From the NCBI GenBank assembly GCA_036172015.1, contig JAVHSE010000027.1, positions 1 to 16,777 on the forward strand: a stretch of DNA of 16,777 nt, written 5' to 3'. Made by a program: the position numbers and the translations under genes. This DNA comes from UBA7396 sp036172015 (GTDB lineage: Bacteria; Patescibacteriota; Gracilibacteria; BD1-5; UBA6164). Within the stretch, counting starts at the first letter, position 1, and each line of letters begins with the position of its first letter. Positions 1 to 8,821 of the stretch are shown in pieces. The notes beneath the pieces are model-generated. The model was given only the letters and a program-made list of their open reading frames with translations. It searched no databases and was not told where the DNA came from.

Positions 1-1012
1 CTTTCACGATTTTATAAATATTTTGAGAAGTAGTTTCTAGAACTTTTATATTTTTTGTATGAAAATTATATTTCACTATCAGATTTGTATCTTTATATTC
101 TTGTAAATTATAATTTTTTTTCTTTTCTATTTCATCTTTATAAATAACTCAAAAATAATTATTTTCATCATATTGTATAAAATCTTTAAAAAGGTAAAAA
201 TACTCAAAATGATTATTTTTCATATCATAGACAAAAGTTCCTTTATCATTAACGAAAGAAAAAGTATTCAAATATTGTTTTACATAATTCACTCTTTGAG
301 GGAAAAAAACTTTTTCAATAGTACCACTATTTAAATTATAAATATATTTCTCATCTCCATATACAATTAATATAAGATTATATGATTGATATATTTTTTG
401 GATATCTAATTTTGATTTCTCTATTTTTTGAAATGAATATAATTGAGTACTTTTTCAATCTTTTTTATGAAATAATGTTATAGTACTATCATTATTCAGT
501 AAAAAATAAAAATATCCTAAATCTGGGAGATCAAAAAAAATATATGATTTTTGTAAAAAAGATATTTCTCTAAATTTTTCGAGCTGATTATGATTATTTG
601 ATCATAGTTTTTCTGATGTTTCTATAATAGAAGATGTAATTGGCTGAATAGAAATTTGTTTTTCCAGGTTTATATTGAGTTTCATAGTTGATTTTTTTTG
701 TATTTTTATATTTTTTGTATAGTCTTTATATCAATCTTTTTTTATGGTAATTTCATAATCAAATGGTGCTAAATCAATAAGTTCACATATTTCTTTTTTA
801 CAATTACTCGAAAAACTTGTTTTTAGTTTATCCGTATATAAACTTACTTGATAATCTGAGACATTTAATGTAAGTGTTAATCCTCATTTATTTAAAACAA
901 AAAAATAATAAAAGAAATAATATATTCATCAAAAGAGAGTTATTAAGATAAAAAGAGAGATGAATTTATTATACATATATATGTGTGTTAGAAAATAAAA
1001 AACATTTTTCAT
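1..1012 (-). CDS. Membrane-anchored PEGA-like domain protein, 3' end beyond window
   Basis: Open for 337 codons with UGA read as Gly, and still open at the window edge, so the C-terminus is missing. Residues about 17-40 form one strongly hydrophobic segment, a likely N-terminal membrane anchor. Residues about 45-117 resemble a PEGA domain: a beta-rich stretch ending in a DYEITIKKDGYKDYTKNIKI-type strand pair. The rest is rich in aromatic beta strands (for example IYNLNSGTIEKV) and could be propeller-like, but I do not recognise a family. It starts 35 nt after the stop of the serine protease on the same strand, so the two may be co-transcribed envelope proteins. A second ATG at 976 would remove 12 residues and leave the membrane segment intact; no ribosome-binding site decides between them. 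PEGA domains are usually extracytoplasmic and non-catalytic. Confidence is high that it is coding and moderate for the domain call. Confidence 0.75.
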
Positions 1013-1047
1013 AATTATAACTAAAATTATTTTTTATCTAATTTTTT

Positions 1048-3762
1048 TTATTTATTTAAAAGTCAAGTTACATCAAGGTCTGTAAATGTATGTAAATCAA
1101 TAGTAGTATCTTTTTTACGAGCTAATTTTTCATCAAATAATCAAAAATCTACTTGGGTAAATATTTTTTCAATAGCTGATGAGAAAGTAAGGGGAATTAT
1201 ATAATACTCTCAATCCATTCATACTAAATCTTTATTTTCTAAATATTTTTGTTGTAAATCTTGATATGTTTTTTCATATATTTTATTACAATCCATATAT
1301 TGTAAATAGGTAAGTTTTAAATAACATTTACTTGCTATTTTCAATTTACTTACCTCTGAATCAAAAATATTTCTTTTTAAACTAAAATCAATAGTATTGA
1401 TAGCATTATTTATAAAAATTAATTTATTTGAGTCTGGGAAAAAATGAGGTGTTTTTGTAGAAAAATAAGTAGTATTATAATTCGTATAAAAATCATTTAT
1501 CAGGATTTTTTTGTTTCCATAAATAGAATTATTAAAAATATTTAATTTTTCCTTTTCTCACATATTTTGTTCTTCTTCAATAAGATTTCAAAAAGTTAAG
1601 AAGTTTTCCATAGTAAATTCTCAAATATTTACTCATGCTAATTTATAATTCAAGATCATATCAAAATTACTTATTTTTGAACTATCAATGTATTCATTAT
1701 AATTGTGAATACCTAACTCTTGAAAAATGTCATTCAAAGATTTTTTTCAAACTTTATAATCAATAAATCTACAGATATAATTTTTTTTATCACATTTTGA
1801 AATTCCTAAATCAAATTTATATATATTATTGACATAGAGATCTAAATATTCTCACCAAGTTATAGGTTGATTTCCATTAAATTTTTTCGTATTTTCAATC
1901 ATATTATATCTGACTAATAATTTTAAGAAATTTTTATATTCTTTGGTTTGATTTGATATATCATTGAATTTTAATTGTAATTGATTTTTGAATATATTTG
2001 GAATATTTGTTTCATTTGAAACTCATTCAACTTTTAAAAATTTTTTCAAAAATTCTATTGCTAAAGTAAGATTTTTTTGTTTTGTATTTTTTAAAGAAGT
2101 TAATTTTAAAGATAAATAGTTTTGTCTATTTAATTCAGTGTTTATAGGAAAATATATATTTATTTCACAGTTTTCTAATATAATAGGATTTCATTTTTCA
2201 TCCATTGATGTTGAATTATAGCCATAATAATTATAATAATTGTAATAACTTCCAATACTTGAAACTCCACAATTTATAAATCCATCCAATCCATTAAATT
2301 TTATCATAGATTTCAATGAATCATCTACTTCTTTTAACTGTACATCATAAATTTCTTGAGCTGTTTTTCCTTTCCCATTATATTCTATCAATTCATTGAG
2401 ATATATTTCAAAATTTTCGTATAAATTTCAAAGATAAAATTTATATTTTCCAGTATCAACGATAGCATTTTTTACTGTTTTTATATCAATTTTTGGAACA
2501 TTTGTTGAAAAACTTGTTTTTATTTGAGAGAAATTTTCTTTGTTAATTTTTATAGAATTCAATAATTTTTCTACTTCTGCTTTTACTTCTTTATTTCTTT
2601 TTTCATCATAAAATGGTGCTTGAATATAAAGAGTAATTAAATAGCCATTTTCTAGAGCAAAATAACTATTTCCCCAATTTGAATTTCCATTGGAAAGATC
2701 TGTTTTTTCTACTGGGTAATAATATTCAATTCAATTTATTGTTTTTTTCATCAGTTTTTGCCAATCTTTAGAATACAGTCCTTTTGTTTCAAAATAATAA
2801 AATTTTTCTTTATCATTATTTATTTTCGGAGTTTTTTCTAAGTATACAAATAGATTACTTACTCCCGTATCTTTTTGTTTTTTTAATTCAATACTCAGAG
2901 AAATATTTTTTACATAGTTTGATACTTGATAATCATGAGGTAATGCTATATGAAAGATATCATCTTGTAACAGGAGAGAATTATTAATATTTTCAATAGT
3001 TTTTCTATAAGAATTAAAATCAATTCATTTCGTAATTGGACTTTTTTTAGAATCTTTTTGAAGATTTTCTTCAATAAAACTTTTTGCTTCTTTAATAGAT
3101 AAAGCATATCACATAGTATTTTCTCAATATCATCACATACCAAAAGTTGGAATTCAAATAAGTTTTCCATCTCTAATAAATGCTCATCCAGAGTTTCCTC
3201 CAGCTATGAGTGTATCTGTTTTTATATATTTATATCCATTGTAATCACTGACTCAACTCACGATTCATTTTGTTTCACTAATCGTATCAGCTCAAACCCA
3301 AGGATATCAAATAGCAATCGTTTCATCTTGATTTTTTGGAGTATAATCAAAATCTATATCAATAGTTTTAAATTTTGTATAATCAACTTTATTTCCATAA
3401 ATATCAATTTCATCTATTTTTAATAAAGATATATCTAATTTATCATCTCTTGCTATTAAACTTGCTGTATAATCACATACAGGTTTCTGAGAAATATTTT
3501 TTGTAATACATACTGAAAATGCAGAAGCTAATGCTCAATTTCAAGAATCAACTACATGATCATTACTCATAATAACTCCATTTTTACTCACGATAGAAGC
3601 AGATCCCCATCACATCATTTGAGGATATTTTCCATAAATATCACTATACGATATAACTTGTACTATAGGAGAAATATTTATTTCACCTTCAGCATATGAA
3701 TTATATGCCAAAATATTACTCAGAAACAATGAAACGAAAATTATTTTTTTTGTGTCTAACAT
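1048..3762 (-). CDS. Exported trypsin-like serine protease with long C-terminal extension
   Basis: A 904-residue protein with UGA as Gly. Residues 1-24 look like a signal peptide with cleavage after SYA. Residues about 30-235 form a chymotrypsin/DegP-type protease domain with a visible triad: H69 in SNDHVVDS, D110 in DKLDISLLKI, and S191 in GGNSGGAF. The oxyanion-hole glycines are present, some encoded by UGA, so the domain looks active. No PDZ domain is obvious. The remaining 670 residues are unlike standard HtrA proteins. They include a Tyr/Asn/Gly-rich low-complexity patch at about 505-516 and a segment at about 597-645 (from FNDIS to ITWGEYLDL) that resembles an S-layer-homology repeat, which could attach it to the cell surface. 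The membrane-anchored gene follows 35 nt downstream. The role is probably surface or secreted protein cleavage; the substrate is unknown. The family call is strong; the SLH call is tentative. Confidence 0.9.
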
Positions 3763-3766
3763 AACG

Positions 3767-3805
3767 AAAAGATTAATATATAAAACCAAATTATTCTAAT
3801 CTTTT
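3767..3805 (-). promoter_or_regulatory. Inverted repeat in the 5' leader of the serine protease gene
   Basis: A perfect 9-bp inverted repeat (AAAAGATTA at 3767-3775, TAATCTTTT at 3797-3805) lies in the 134-bp divergent spacer between the protease gene and folD, ending 4 nt before the protease ATG. As RNA it would fold over the translation start region. It could be an operator or a leader hairpin; all-AT content makes chance possible. A TATAAT-like box at 3882-3887 just before folD has no clear -35 partner. Confidence 0.25.
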
Positions 3806-3896
3806 TTACAAAAAGACAACTTTAAAATATTTTTTGTAATTTTATATTTTTCAGTAAAATAAAGCTTATAACCTATTAAAATATAATTTATAAAAA

Positions 3897-4742
3897 ATGT
3901 TATTAGAATGAAAAATAGTAGCTGAAAAAATATACAATGATTTAAAAAATGAAATATCATCTTTCGTAAAAAAACCAAAACTAGCTGTAATTTTAGTAGG
4001 AAAAAATTCACCTAGTTTAAGATATATACATCAAAAACAGAAATGGGCAGAATATGTCTGAATAGATTTTGAACTGATTCATTTTGATGATGCTATTGAG
4101 GAAAGCATTATTCTTGAAGCCATAAAGAAACTGAATAATGATATAAATATCCATGGATTTATGGTTCAAACACCTCTTCCAAAACATATAAATGTAGAAA
4201 AAATTATGGATGCTATAGATCCTAAAAAAGATGTAGATGGATTTCATTCTATCAATCAATGAAAAATAGTAGTATGAGATAAAAGCTGACTTCCAGCTTG
4301 TACTCCTGCAGGAATTTTAGAATTATGTAGATATTATAATATAGAATTAATTTGAAAAAATATAGTTATCATCGGAAGAAGTAATATAGTAGGGAAACCA
4401 TTAGCAAATTTACTTATCAATGAATCAGCTACGGTAACGATTTGTAATAGTAAAACAAAAGATATAAATTTTTATACTCAAAATGCTGATATAGTTATAA
4501 CCGCTCTCTGAGTACCAAAATTTTTAACCGTTGATAAAATCAATCAACATACTATTATTATTGATGTATGATTTACAGTCATTGATGGAAAAATTTACTG
4601 AGATGCTGATTTTGAAAATATCCTAAAAAATTGAAACAGTATTTCTCCAGTTCCAGGTTGAGTTTGACTTCTTACGGTTGCTTCTTTATTAAAAAATACC
4701 CTAAAAACATATAAAAATCAAAAAAATAAAGATTTTGTATAA
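3897..4742 (+). CDS. folD: Bifunctional methylenetetrahydrofolate dehydrogenase/cyclohydrolase FolD
   Basis: FolD oxidises 5,10-methylene-THF to methenyl-THF with NADP and hydrolyses that to 10-formyl-THF in the cytosol, supplying one-carbon units. The 281-residue length is normal. Visible hallmarks are the Y43-x3-K47 pair (catalytic lysine) in SLRYIHQKQK, VQTPLP near 117, KDVDGFH, ACTPAGILELC, the Rossmann motif IIGRSNIVGKPLANLL, and SPVPGGVGLLT near the end. Several glycines, including two of PGGVG, are UGA, so standard-code translation would stop at codon 5. The usual GVGP is GVGL here, a mild deviation. The first ATG is chosen because the family starts a few residues before this GK motif; no Shine-Dalgarno sequence is seen. 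It is followed by tRNA genes on the same strand. Confidence 0.97.
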
Positions 4743-4794
4743 AAAATTTTGACTTATTATTTTTTTTTCATAAAATGCTTCTCGCAATATATAA

Positions 4795-4871
4795 GCGGGT
4801 GTAGCTCAATTGGCTAGAGCATCTGCCTTCCAAGCAGAGGGTTAAGAGTTCGAGTCTCTTTACCCGCTCCA
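4795..4871 (+). tRNA. tRNA-Gly (anticodon UCC)
   Basis: A complete cloverleaf: acceptor GCGGGTG/TACCCGC, D-arm with GCTC...GAGC, anticodon stem TCTGC/GCAGA with loop CTTCCAA (anticodon TCC), T-arm with TTCGAGT, and an encoded CCA at 4869-4871. It should read GGA/GGG glycine codons. It is not the tRNA that reads UGA as glycine, which would need anticodon UCA and is not in this window. Confidence 0.96.
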
Positions 4872-4892
4872 TAATGCAATAAGAAAATACAA

Positions 4893-4928
4893 AATGTAAA
4901 ATATAATTTCTTGTATTTTACATTTTTT
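4893..4928 (+). terminator. Hairpin with T-tract between tRNA-Gly and tRNA-Ile
   Basis: A perfect 11-bp stem (AATGTAAAATA at 4893-4903, TATTTTACATT at 4914-4924) with a 10-nt loop, followed by a T run to 4928: a Rho-independent terminator shape. An overlapping alternative stem, AAAATACAA with TTGTATTTT, uses part of the same bases, so the two pairings exclude each other. Confidence 0.6.
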
Positions 4929-4934
4929 ATTTAC

Positions 4935-5011
4935 GGGTGTATAGCTCAGTTGGTTAGAGCGCGTGACTGATAATCACGAGGTCGATGGTTCAACTCCATC
5001 TACACCCACCA
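4935..5011 (+). tRNA. tRNA-Ile (anticodon GAU)
   Basis: A complete cloverleaf: acceptor GGGTGTA/TACACCC, D-arm GCTC...GAGC, anticodon stem GTGA/TCAC with loop CTGATAA (anticodon GAT), T-loop TTCAACT, and an encoded CCA. Reads AUC/AUU. Five nucleotides separate it from tRNA-Pro, so the two are probably co-transcribed. Confidence 0.96.
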
Positions 5012-5016
5012 TTTTT

Positions 5017-5093
5017 CGGAGACTAGCGCAATTGGCTAGCGCACACGCTTTGGGAGCGTGGGGTTGTGAGTTCAAGTCTCACGTCTCCGACCA
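5017..5093 (+). tRNA. tRNA-Pro (anticodon UGG)
   Basis: A complete cloverleaf: acceptor CGGAGAC/GTCTCCG, anticodon stem CACGC/GCGTG with loop TTTGGGA (anticodon TGG), T-loop TTCAAGT, and encoded CCA at 5091-5093. It shares the CGG start typical of bacterial tRNA-Pro. A terminator hairpin follows at 5107. Confidence 0.95.
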
Positions 5094-5106
5094 TTTTCGT
5101 TATAAC

Positions 5107-5141
5107 AGACGGTGAAATTGAAATAATTTTACCGTCTTTTT
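5107..5141 (+). terminator. Rho-independent terminator after the tRNA cluster
   Basis: A 13-bp stem with one G-U pair (AGACGGTGAAATT at 5107-5119, AATTTTACCGTCT at 5125-5137) and a 5-nt loop, followed by TTTT. It contains an unusually GC-rich base for this window and ends the tRNA-Ile/tRNA-Pro transcript before the next gene at 5186. Confidence 0.85.
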
Positions 5142-5185
5142 ACCAAAGTTACTCAATAATAAATTATTTTATAAATAAATATACT

Positions 5186-6367
5186 ATGAGAGCAATAATT
5201 CTGGCAGCTTGAGAATGAAGCCGTTTAAAGCCATTATCAAATACTATTCCTAAACCAATGATACAAATTTGTTGAATATCTATTCTCGAACATAATCTCG
5301 AATCTATATATCAATTTGTAACTGAAATTATAATAATCGTGAAATATAAAAAAGAAATTATAATGCAAACTCTTGGAGATGATTATAAAGGAACAAAAAT
5401 TACTTATATTGAACAAAATCATGAAAAATGAACTGCTGCAGCAATAAAAGAAATAAAGATAAGGAAAGATGAAATTTTGATACTCAACTGAGATTCTATT
5501 TTTGATAAATGAGATTTAGAAAATATTATACATTTTCATTGATATGGAGCTCTCGTAAAAAAAGTATTGGAACCAAATAAATATTGAATTTTTAAACAAA
5601 ATGAAAAGAATTTAGCGACAGAAATTATTGAAAAACCTGAAATATTTGTTTGAGATTTAGCAAATCTTTGAGTGTATAAATTTAATGAAGAAATAATTGA
5701 AATATCAAAAAATATTCCCCTTTCTAAAAGAGGTGAATATGAAATTACTGACAGTATTAATGAATTTATAAAAAGACATAATTTTCACTTATTAGAGGTG
5801 AATTGAGAATTTATTGATGTTTGATATCCTTGGGATATTTTAAAAGCAAATAAATACTTTTTAGATAGTTTACAAGAAAGTAAAATCGATGGAATTATCG
5901 AATCCTGAGTCACTATTCAATGAAAAATCATTTTAGAAGAATGAGCCCTACTCAAATCTTGAACTTATATCGAATGAAATGTTTATATTTGAAAAAATAC
6001 TTCTATTTGACCAAATACTTATTTAAGATGATCAACTGTAATTGGTGAAAATTGTCATATTTGAAATGCAGTGGAAATAAAAAACTCATGTATATGAAAT
6101 AAAACAAATGTAGCTCACCTGAGTTATATTGGTGATTCAATTATTTGAAATAATGTCAATATTTGATGATGATTCATTACAGCAAATCTCAGACATGATA
6201 AAAAAGATATCCAAGTAATGATATCTGGAAAACTTATTAATACTCATTTATATAAATTTTGAGTAATTATATGAGATAATACAAAAACTGGAATAAAAAC
6301 TATGACTTATCCATGAAGAATTATACAAAATGACAGTTTTACGATACCGGGAGAAATAGTAAAATAA
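5186..6367 (+). CDS. GlmU-like sugar-1-phosphate nucleotidylyltransferase with hexapeptide-repeat domain
   Basis: A 393-residue two-domain enzyme. Residues 1-225 are a nucleotidyltransferase fold: LAAGEGSRLKP at 6-16 (nucleotide-binding GxGxR), KPM at 23-25, EKGTAAAI at 80-87, metal-site NGD at 101-103, EKP near 148, and FIDVGYPWDILKAN near 210. Residues from about 230 form a left-handed beta-helix of hexapeptide repeats (IGKNTSIG, IGENCHIGN, IGNNVNIGGG) ending in GKLINTHLYKFGVIIGDNTK. This layout matches the archaeal/thermophile-type GlmU proteins, which join glucose- or GlcNAc-1-phosphate nucleotidyl transfer with amino-sugar-phosphate acetylation, more than classical GlmU. The likely product is a UDP- or dTDP-activated sugar for the cell envelope. 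Many repeat glycines are UGA. The ATG at 5186 places MRAIILAAG at the canonical N-terminus. Confidence 0.88.
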
Positions 6368-6395
6368 AAAACTTTTGCAAATCAAAAGTTTTTTT
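6366..6395. terminator. Bidirectional terminator between the sugar nucleotidyltransferase gene and tRNA-Thr
   Basis: A 12-bp stem (AAAAAACTTTTG at 6366-6377, CAAAAGTTTTTT at 6383-6394) with a 5-nt loop, starting in the stop codon of the plus-strand gene. A-runs on one side and T-runs on the other make it usable on both strands, so it can end this gene and the convergent tRNA-Thr transcript. Confidence 0.75.
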
Positions 6396-6406
6396 CATAT
6401 CTCAAA

Positions 6407-6482
6407 TGGAGCCACTAACGGGAATTGAACCCGTGATCTCTCCCTTACCATGGGAACGCTCTACCAACTGAGCTATAATGGC
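6407..6482 (-). tRNA. tRNA-Thr (anticodon GGU)
   Basis: On the minus strand: acceptor GCCATTA/TAGTGGC, D-arm GCTC...GAGC, anticodon stem TTCCC/GGGAG with loop ATGGTAA (anticodon GGT), T-arm ACGGG/CCCGT with TTCAATT, discriminator T, and encoded CCA at 6407-6409. It lies downstream of rpmA but beyond a strong hairpin, so it is either expressed by read-through or has its own promoter; a TATATT-like box directly precedes it. Confidence 0.95.
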
Positions 6483-6496
6483 TGGTAAAAATATAT

Positions 6497-6536
6497 AATA
6501 ATAAAAAAATCAACTTTTGTTGATTTTTTTATTATT
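6497..6536 (-). terminator. Terminator at the end of the ribosomal protein cluster, after rpmA
   Basis: A perfect 18-bp inverted repeat (6497-6514 with 6519-6536) with a 4-nt loop and a central TCAAC/GTTGA core flanked by A and T runs. It overlaps the rpmA stop codon at 6532-6534. The long U tract on the minus-strand RNA makes it a good Rho-independent terminator; symmetry means it could work on both strands. Confidence 0.8.
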
Positions 6537-6804
6537 TTACTGAAACATAAGTATCTCTATATACTCTCCCATCAAATTTCACTCTTCTTTTTTCACTAAA
6601 AGTAACTACTCAATCTCTGTTGGCAAATAAAGTAAAATCTTTTCCTTGTGAAACTCATTCACTTGGCCAAAATTTATTTCCTTTTTGTCTTATAATTATA
6701 TTTCCAGTTCTCGCTTCAAGACCTCCATAAATTTTTACTCAGAGTCTTTTAGCATTTGAATCACGACCATTCGAAGTCGCTCATTGTGCTTTCTTATGAG
6801 CCAT
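6532..6804 (-). CDS. rpmA: 50S ribosomal protein L27
   Basis: A 90-residue protein of normal size, starting directly with MAHKKAQGATSNGRDSNAKR, the conserved L27 N-terminus that reaches towards the peptidyl-transferase centre. There is no cleavable Firmicutes-type N-terminal extension. Later motifs GGLEARTGNIIIRQKG and KFWPSEGVSQGKDFTLFA also fit. Glycines use both UGA and GGN. In most bacteria rpmA follows rplU (L21); here it is the last gene of a cluster and rplU is absent from the neighbourhood. It lies 38 nt after rpsG. Confidence 0.97.
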
Positions 6805-6842
6805 ATCTTATACATTAAAAATTAAAACTAATAGAAAATCTA

Positions 6843-7280
6843 TTATCTATTTGCAAATCTTGCAAATGCTTTATTTGCTTCTGCCATTTTATAAACATCT
6901 AATTTCTTTTTTACAGAATTTCATGTTTCATTTGCAGCATCAATTAATTCTACCGATAAAGCTTTTGAAAAATTAATTCATTTTTTTCATCTTGCTGCTT
7001 CGAGTATCCATTTAGCAGCTAAAAATAATTGTCTTTTCGGTTTTACTTCTTGAGGTACTTGATATATAGACCCTCAAACTCTTTTTGGTCTTACTTCAAT
7101 TTTTGGCATTACATTTTCTAATGCTTTTAATAAAACTTCTTCTGGTTTTTTTTGTCATTTTGCTAGTATTTCATCAAATGTATCATTTAAAAGTTTTATA
7201 GCTAAACTCTTTTTTCCTTCTTTCATTACATAATTGATAAATTTATCAATTAATGGATTTTTTCAAATTATAATACTCAT
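6843..7280 (-). CDS. rpsG: 30S ribosomal protein S7 with short N-terminus
   Basis: A 145-residue S7, a primary 16S rRNA 3'-domain binder that organises the head of the small subunit. Recognisable blocks are KFINYVMKEGKKSLA, EVRPKRVGGSIYQVP, FLAAKWILEAA and the near-terminal KMAEANKAFA. The N-terminus is about 12 residues shorter than in E. coli: the basic segment before the first helix is replaced by MSIIIGKN. An in-frame TAA two codons upstream of the ATG rules out a longer start. It is preceded by a 153-nt spacer after rpsL, the longest within the cluster. No fusA or tuf follows, unlike the classical str operon. Confidence 0.96.
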
Positions 7281-7433
7281 AATTTATTAATAATAAAGTA
7301 AAATTTTCACCTGCTTTTTCAAAACAGATTACTCTTTATAAATTTTTTATAGAAATTTAAAACTATAAAGTATATATTATTTAATACTGTGTACTTTTAA
7401 GTTTCTATTAATGAACTCAAGCTCAAAAATTGA
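7281..7433 (-). promoter_or_regulatory. rpsL-rpsG intercistronic leader, possible S7 control site
   Basis: A 153-nt non-coding spacer between rpsL and rpsG. It contains inverted repeats, including CTTTATA/TATAAAG and AAAGTA/TACTTT arms, and an AGGTGA element about 30 nt before the rpsG ATG. In E. coli S7 represses translation through the equivalent rpsL-rpsG spacer. A similar role here is inference from position and length; no conserved S7-binding motif was identified. Confidence 0.3.
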
Positions 7434-7856
7434 CTATTTTTTAGGTTTTTTTGCTCAATATTGACTTCTTGCTTGTTTTCTATTTTTTACCCCTTCAGTA
7501 TCAAGTAATCATCTTACTATATGATATCTTACTCATGGAAGATCTTTTACTCTTCCACCTCTGATAGCAACCACAGAATGTTCTTGAAGATTATGTCCTT
7601 CTCAACCGATATAAGCATTTACTTCATACCCATTTGTTAACCTTACTTTTGCTACTTTTCTTAAAGCTGAGTTCGGCTTTTTTGGAGTCATAGTAGTTAC
7701 TTTCGTACATACTCATCTCTTTTGAGGACATCATTTTGCTAATTTTACTTGTTTATTCCCTTTAATAGAGTTTTTTGTTACTTGTAAAGCTGGAGATTTA
7801 CTCTTTCTTACATTGTCTTTTCTACTCTTTTTTACTAATTGATTTATAGTAGTCAT
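7434..7856 (-). CDS. rpsL: 30S ribosomal protein S12
   Basis: A 140-residue S12, the decoding-centre protein that interacts with 16S helices 18, 27 and 44 and with EF-Tu/EF-G. Near-invariant stretches are visible: TTINQLVKKSRK at the N-terminus, GCPQKRGVCTKV, TMTPKKPNSALRKVAKVRL (streptomycin-sensitivity region, with the usual lysine), AYIGGEGHNLQEHSVV, RGGRVKDLPGVRYHIVRG and the C-terminal RSQYGAKKPKK. In-frame UGAs occupy invariant glycines in these motifs. It lies 95 nt after rpsI, an unusual position, since rpsL normally heads a separate str operon with fusA and tuf. Confidence 0.98.
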
Positions 7857-7951
7857 TTGTAGTAATTTATTAATTTAAAACGACAAAATTTTATTAAAAA
7901 ATAAAAAATTGTCAAATAAGTAATTTTCAAATTTTTGAAATACATCAAAAA

Positions 7952-8344
7952 CTATCTTTTTGACCAAGATCAAGATTTTCTTGCTTTCTTCTTTCCTGGT
8001 TTTTTTCTTTCCACTTTTCTCGCATCTCTGGTTAAAAGTCAAGCTTGTTTTAAAATCTTTTTATTGCTTTCATCTTTTTCAGATAAAGCTCTTGCAAGAG
8101 AGTGTCTTATAGCTTGAACTTGAGCTGAAATTCATCCTCATTCTACTTTTACATCAAAGAAAACTTTGTCTTTTAGAGAACATAATTTTATTGGTAAAAA
8201 AGCAGTTTCAAATAAATCTTGTCTGGTAATATAAACAGAAATATCTTTTCCATTTATAGTGTTTGCTCCAGTTCATTCAAATAATCTTACTTGTGCAGAA
8301 GCTGTTTTTCTTCTTCAAATTGCATGAATATATTTATTAGCCAT
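7952..8344 (-). CDS. rpsI: 30S ribosomal protein S9
   Basis: A 130-residue S9 whose C-terminal tail contacts P-site tRNA. Motifs are AIGRRKTASAQVRLFEG, GGGISAQVQAIRHSLARAL, LTRDARKVERKKPGKKKARK and the terminal SKR. It is preceded by rplM with a 22-nt gap, the standard rplM-rpsI pairing. Glycines are a mix of UGA and GGA. Confidence 0.97.
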
Positions 8345-8366
8345 AATGTTCAATGTTATATTTTAT

Positions 8367-8798
8367 TTATAAAGTTATTTTTTCAGGTTGTTGAGCTTGA
8401 AAAGTATGTTCTTGTCAAACCACTAATTTTAATCTTGCTAACATATCTGATCTTAATTTATTTTTTGGTAACATTCAATATATTGCTTTTTTTAAAGCTT
8501 CACTTGGTTTTTTTTCAAGTAATCTTCCGAGAGTTATTTCTTTCAGACCTCATAAAAATCAAGTATGTCTATAGTAAATTTTACCTTCTAATTTATTTCC
8601 AGTAACTACAATTTTTTCAGAATTGATTACTACTACGTAATCTCAATTATCTAAATGTGGAGCAAATGAAGCTTTATTTTTTCATTTTAAAATAATAGCT
8701 AATTTAGAAGCAATTCTTCAAAGTGTTTCACCTTGAGCATCTACTAAATACCATTTTCTTTCATCATTTCACAATTGTTTTGGCATTAATGTTTTCAT
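8367..8798 (-). CDS. rplM: 50S ribosomal protein L13
   Basis: A 143-residue L13, an early assembly protein of the large subunit. Diagnostic segments are RKWYLVDAQGETLGRIASKL, GDYVVVINSEKIVVTGNKL, YYRHTGFLGGLKEI and AIYGMLPKNKLRSDMLARLK. It sits 23 nt after rplQ and 22 nt before rpsI, the usual order following the alpha operon. The ATG at 8798 gives the normal N-terminal length. Confidence 0.97.
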
Positions 8799-8821
8799 AA
8801 TATGCTTTTTATAAATAATAA

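Noticed and set aside
2784..2987. Plus-strand open frame of 67 codons inside the serine protease gene
   Set aside because: A shadow of the protease gene on the other strand; no family resemblance.
4017..4259. Minus-strand open frame of 80 codons opposite folD
   Set aside because: Lies wholly inside folD, which has all family motifs on the plus strand; Ile/Phe/Tyr-rich composition is a shadow effect.
8291..8605. Plus-strand open frame of 104 codons across rpsI and rplM
   Set aside because: Overlaps two well-identified ribosomal genes on the minus strand; hydrophobic, low-complexity translation.
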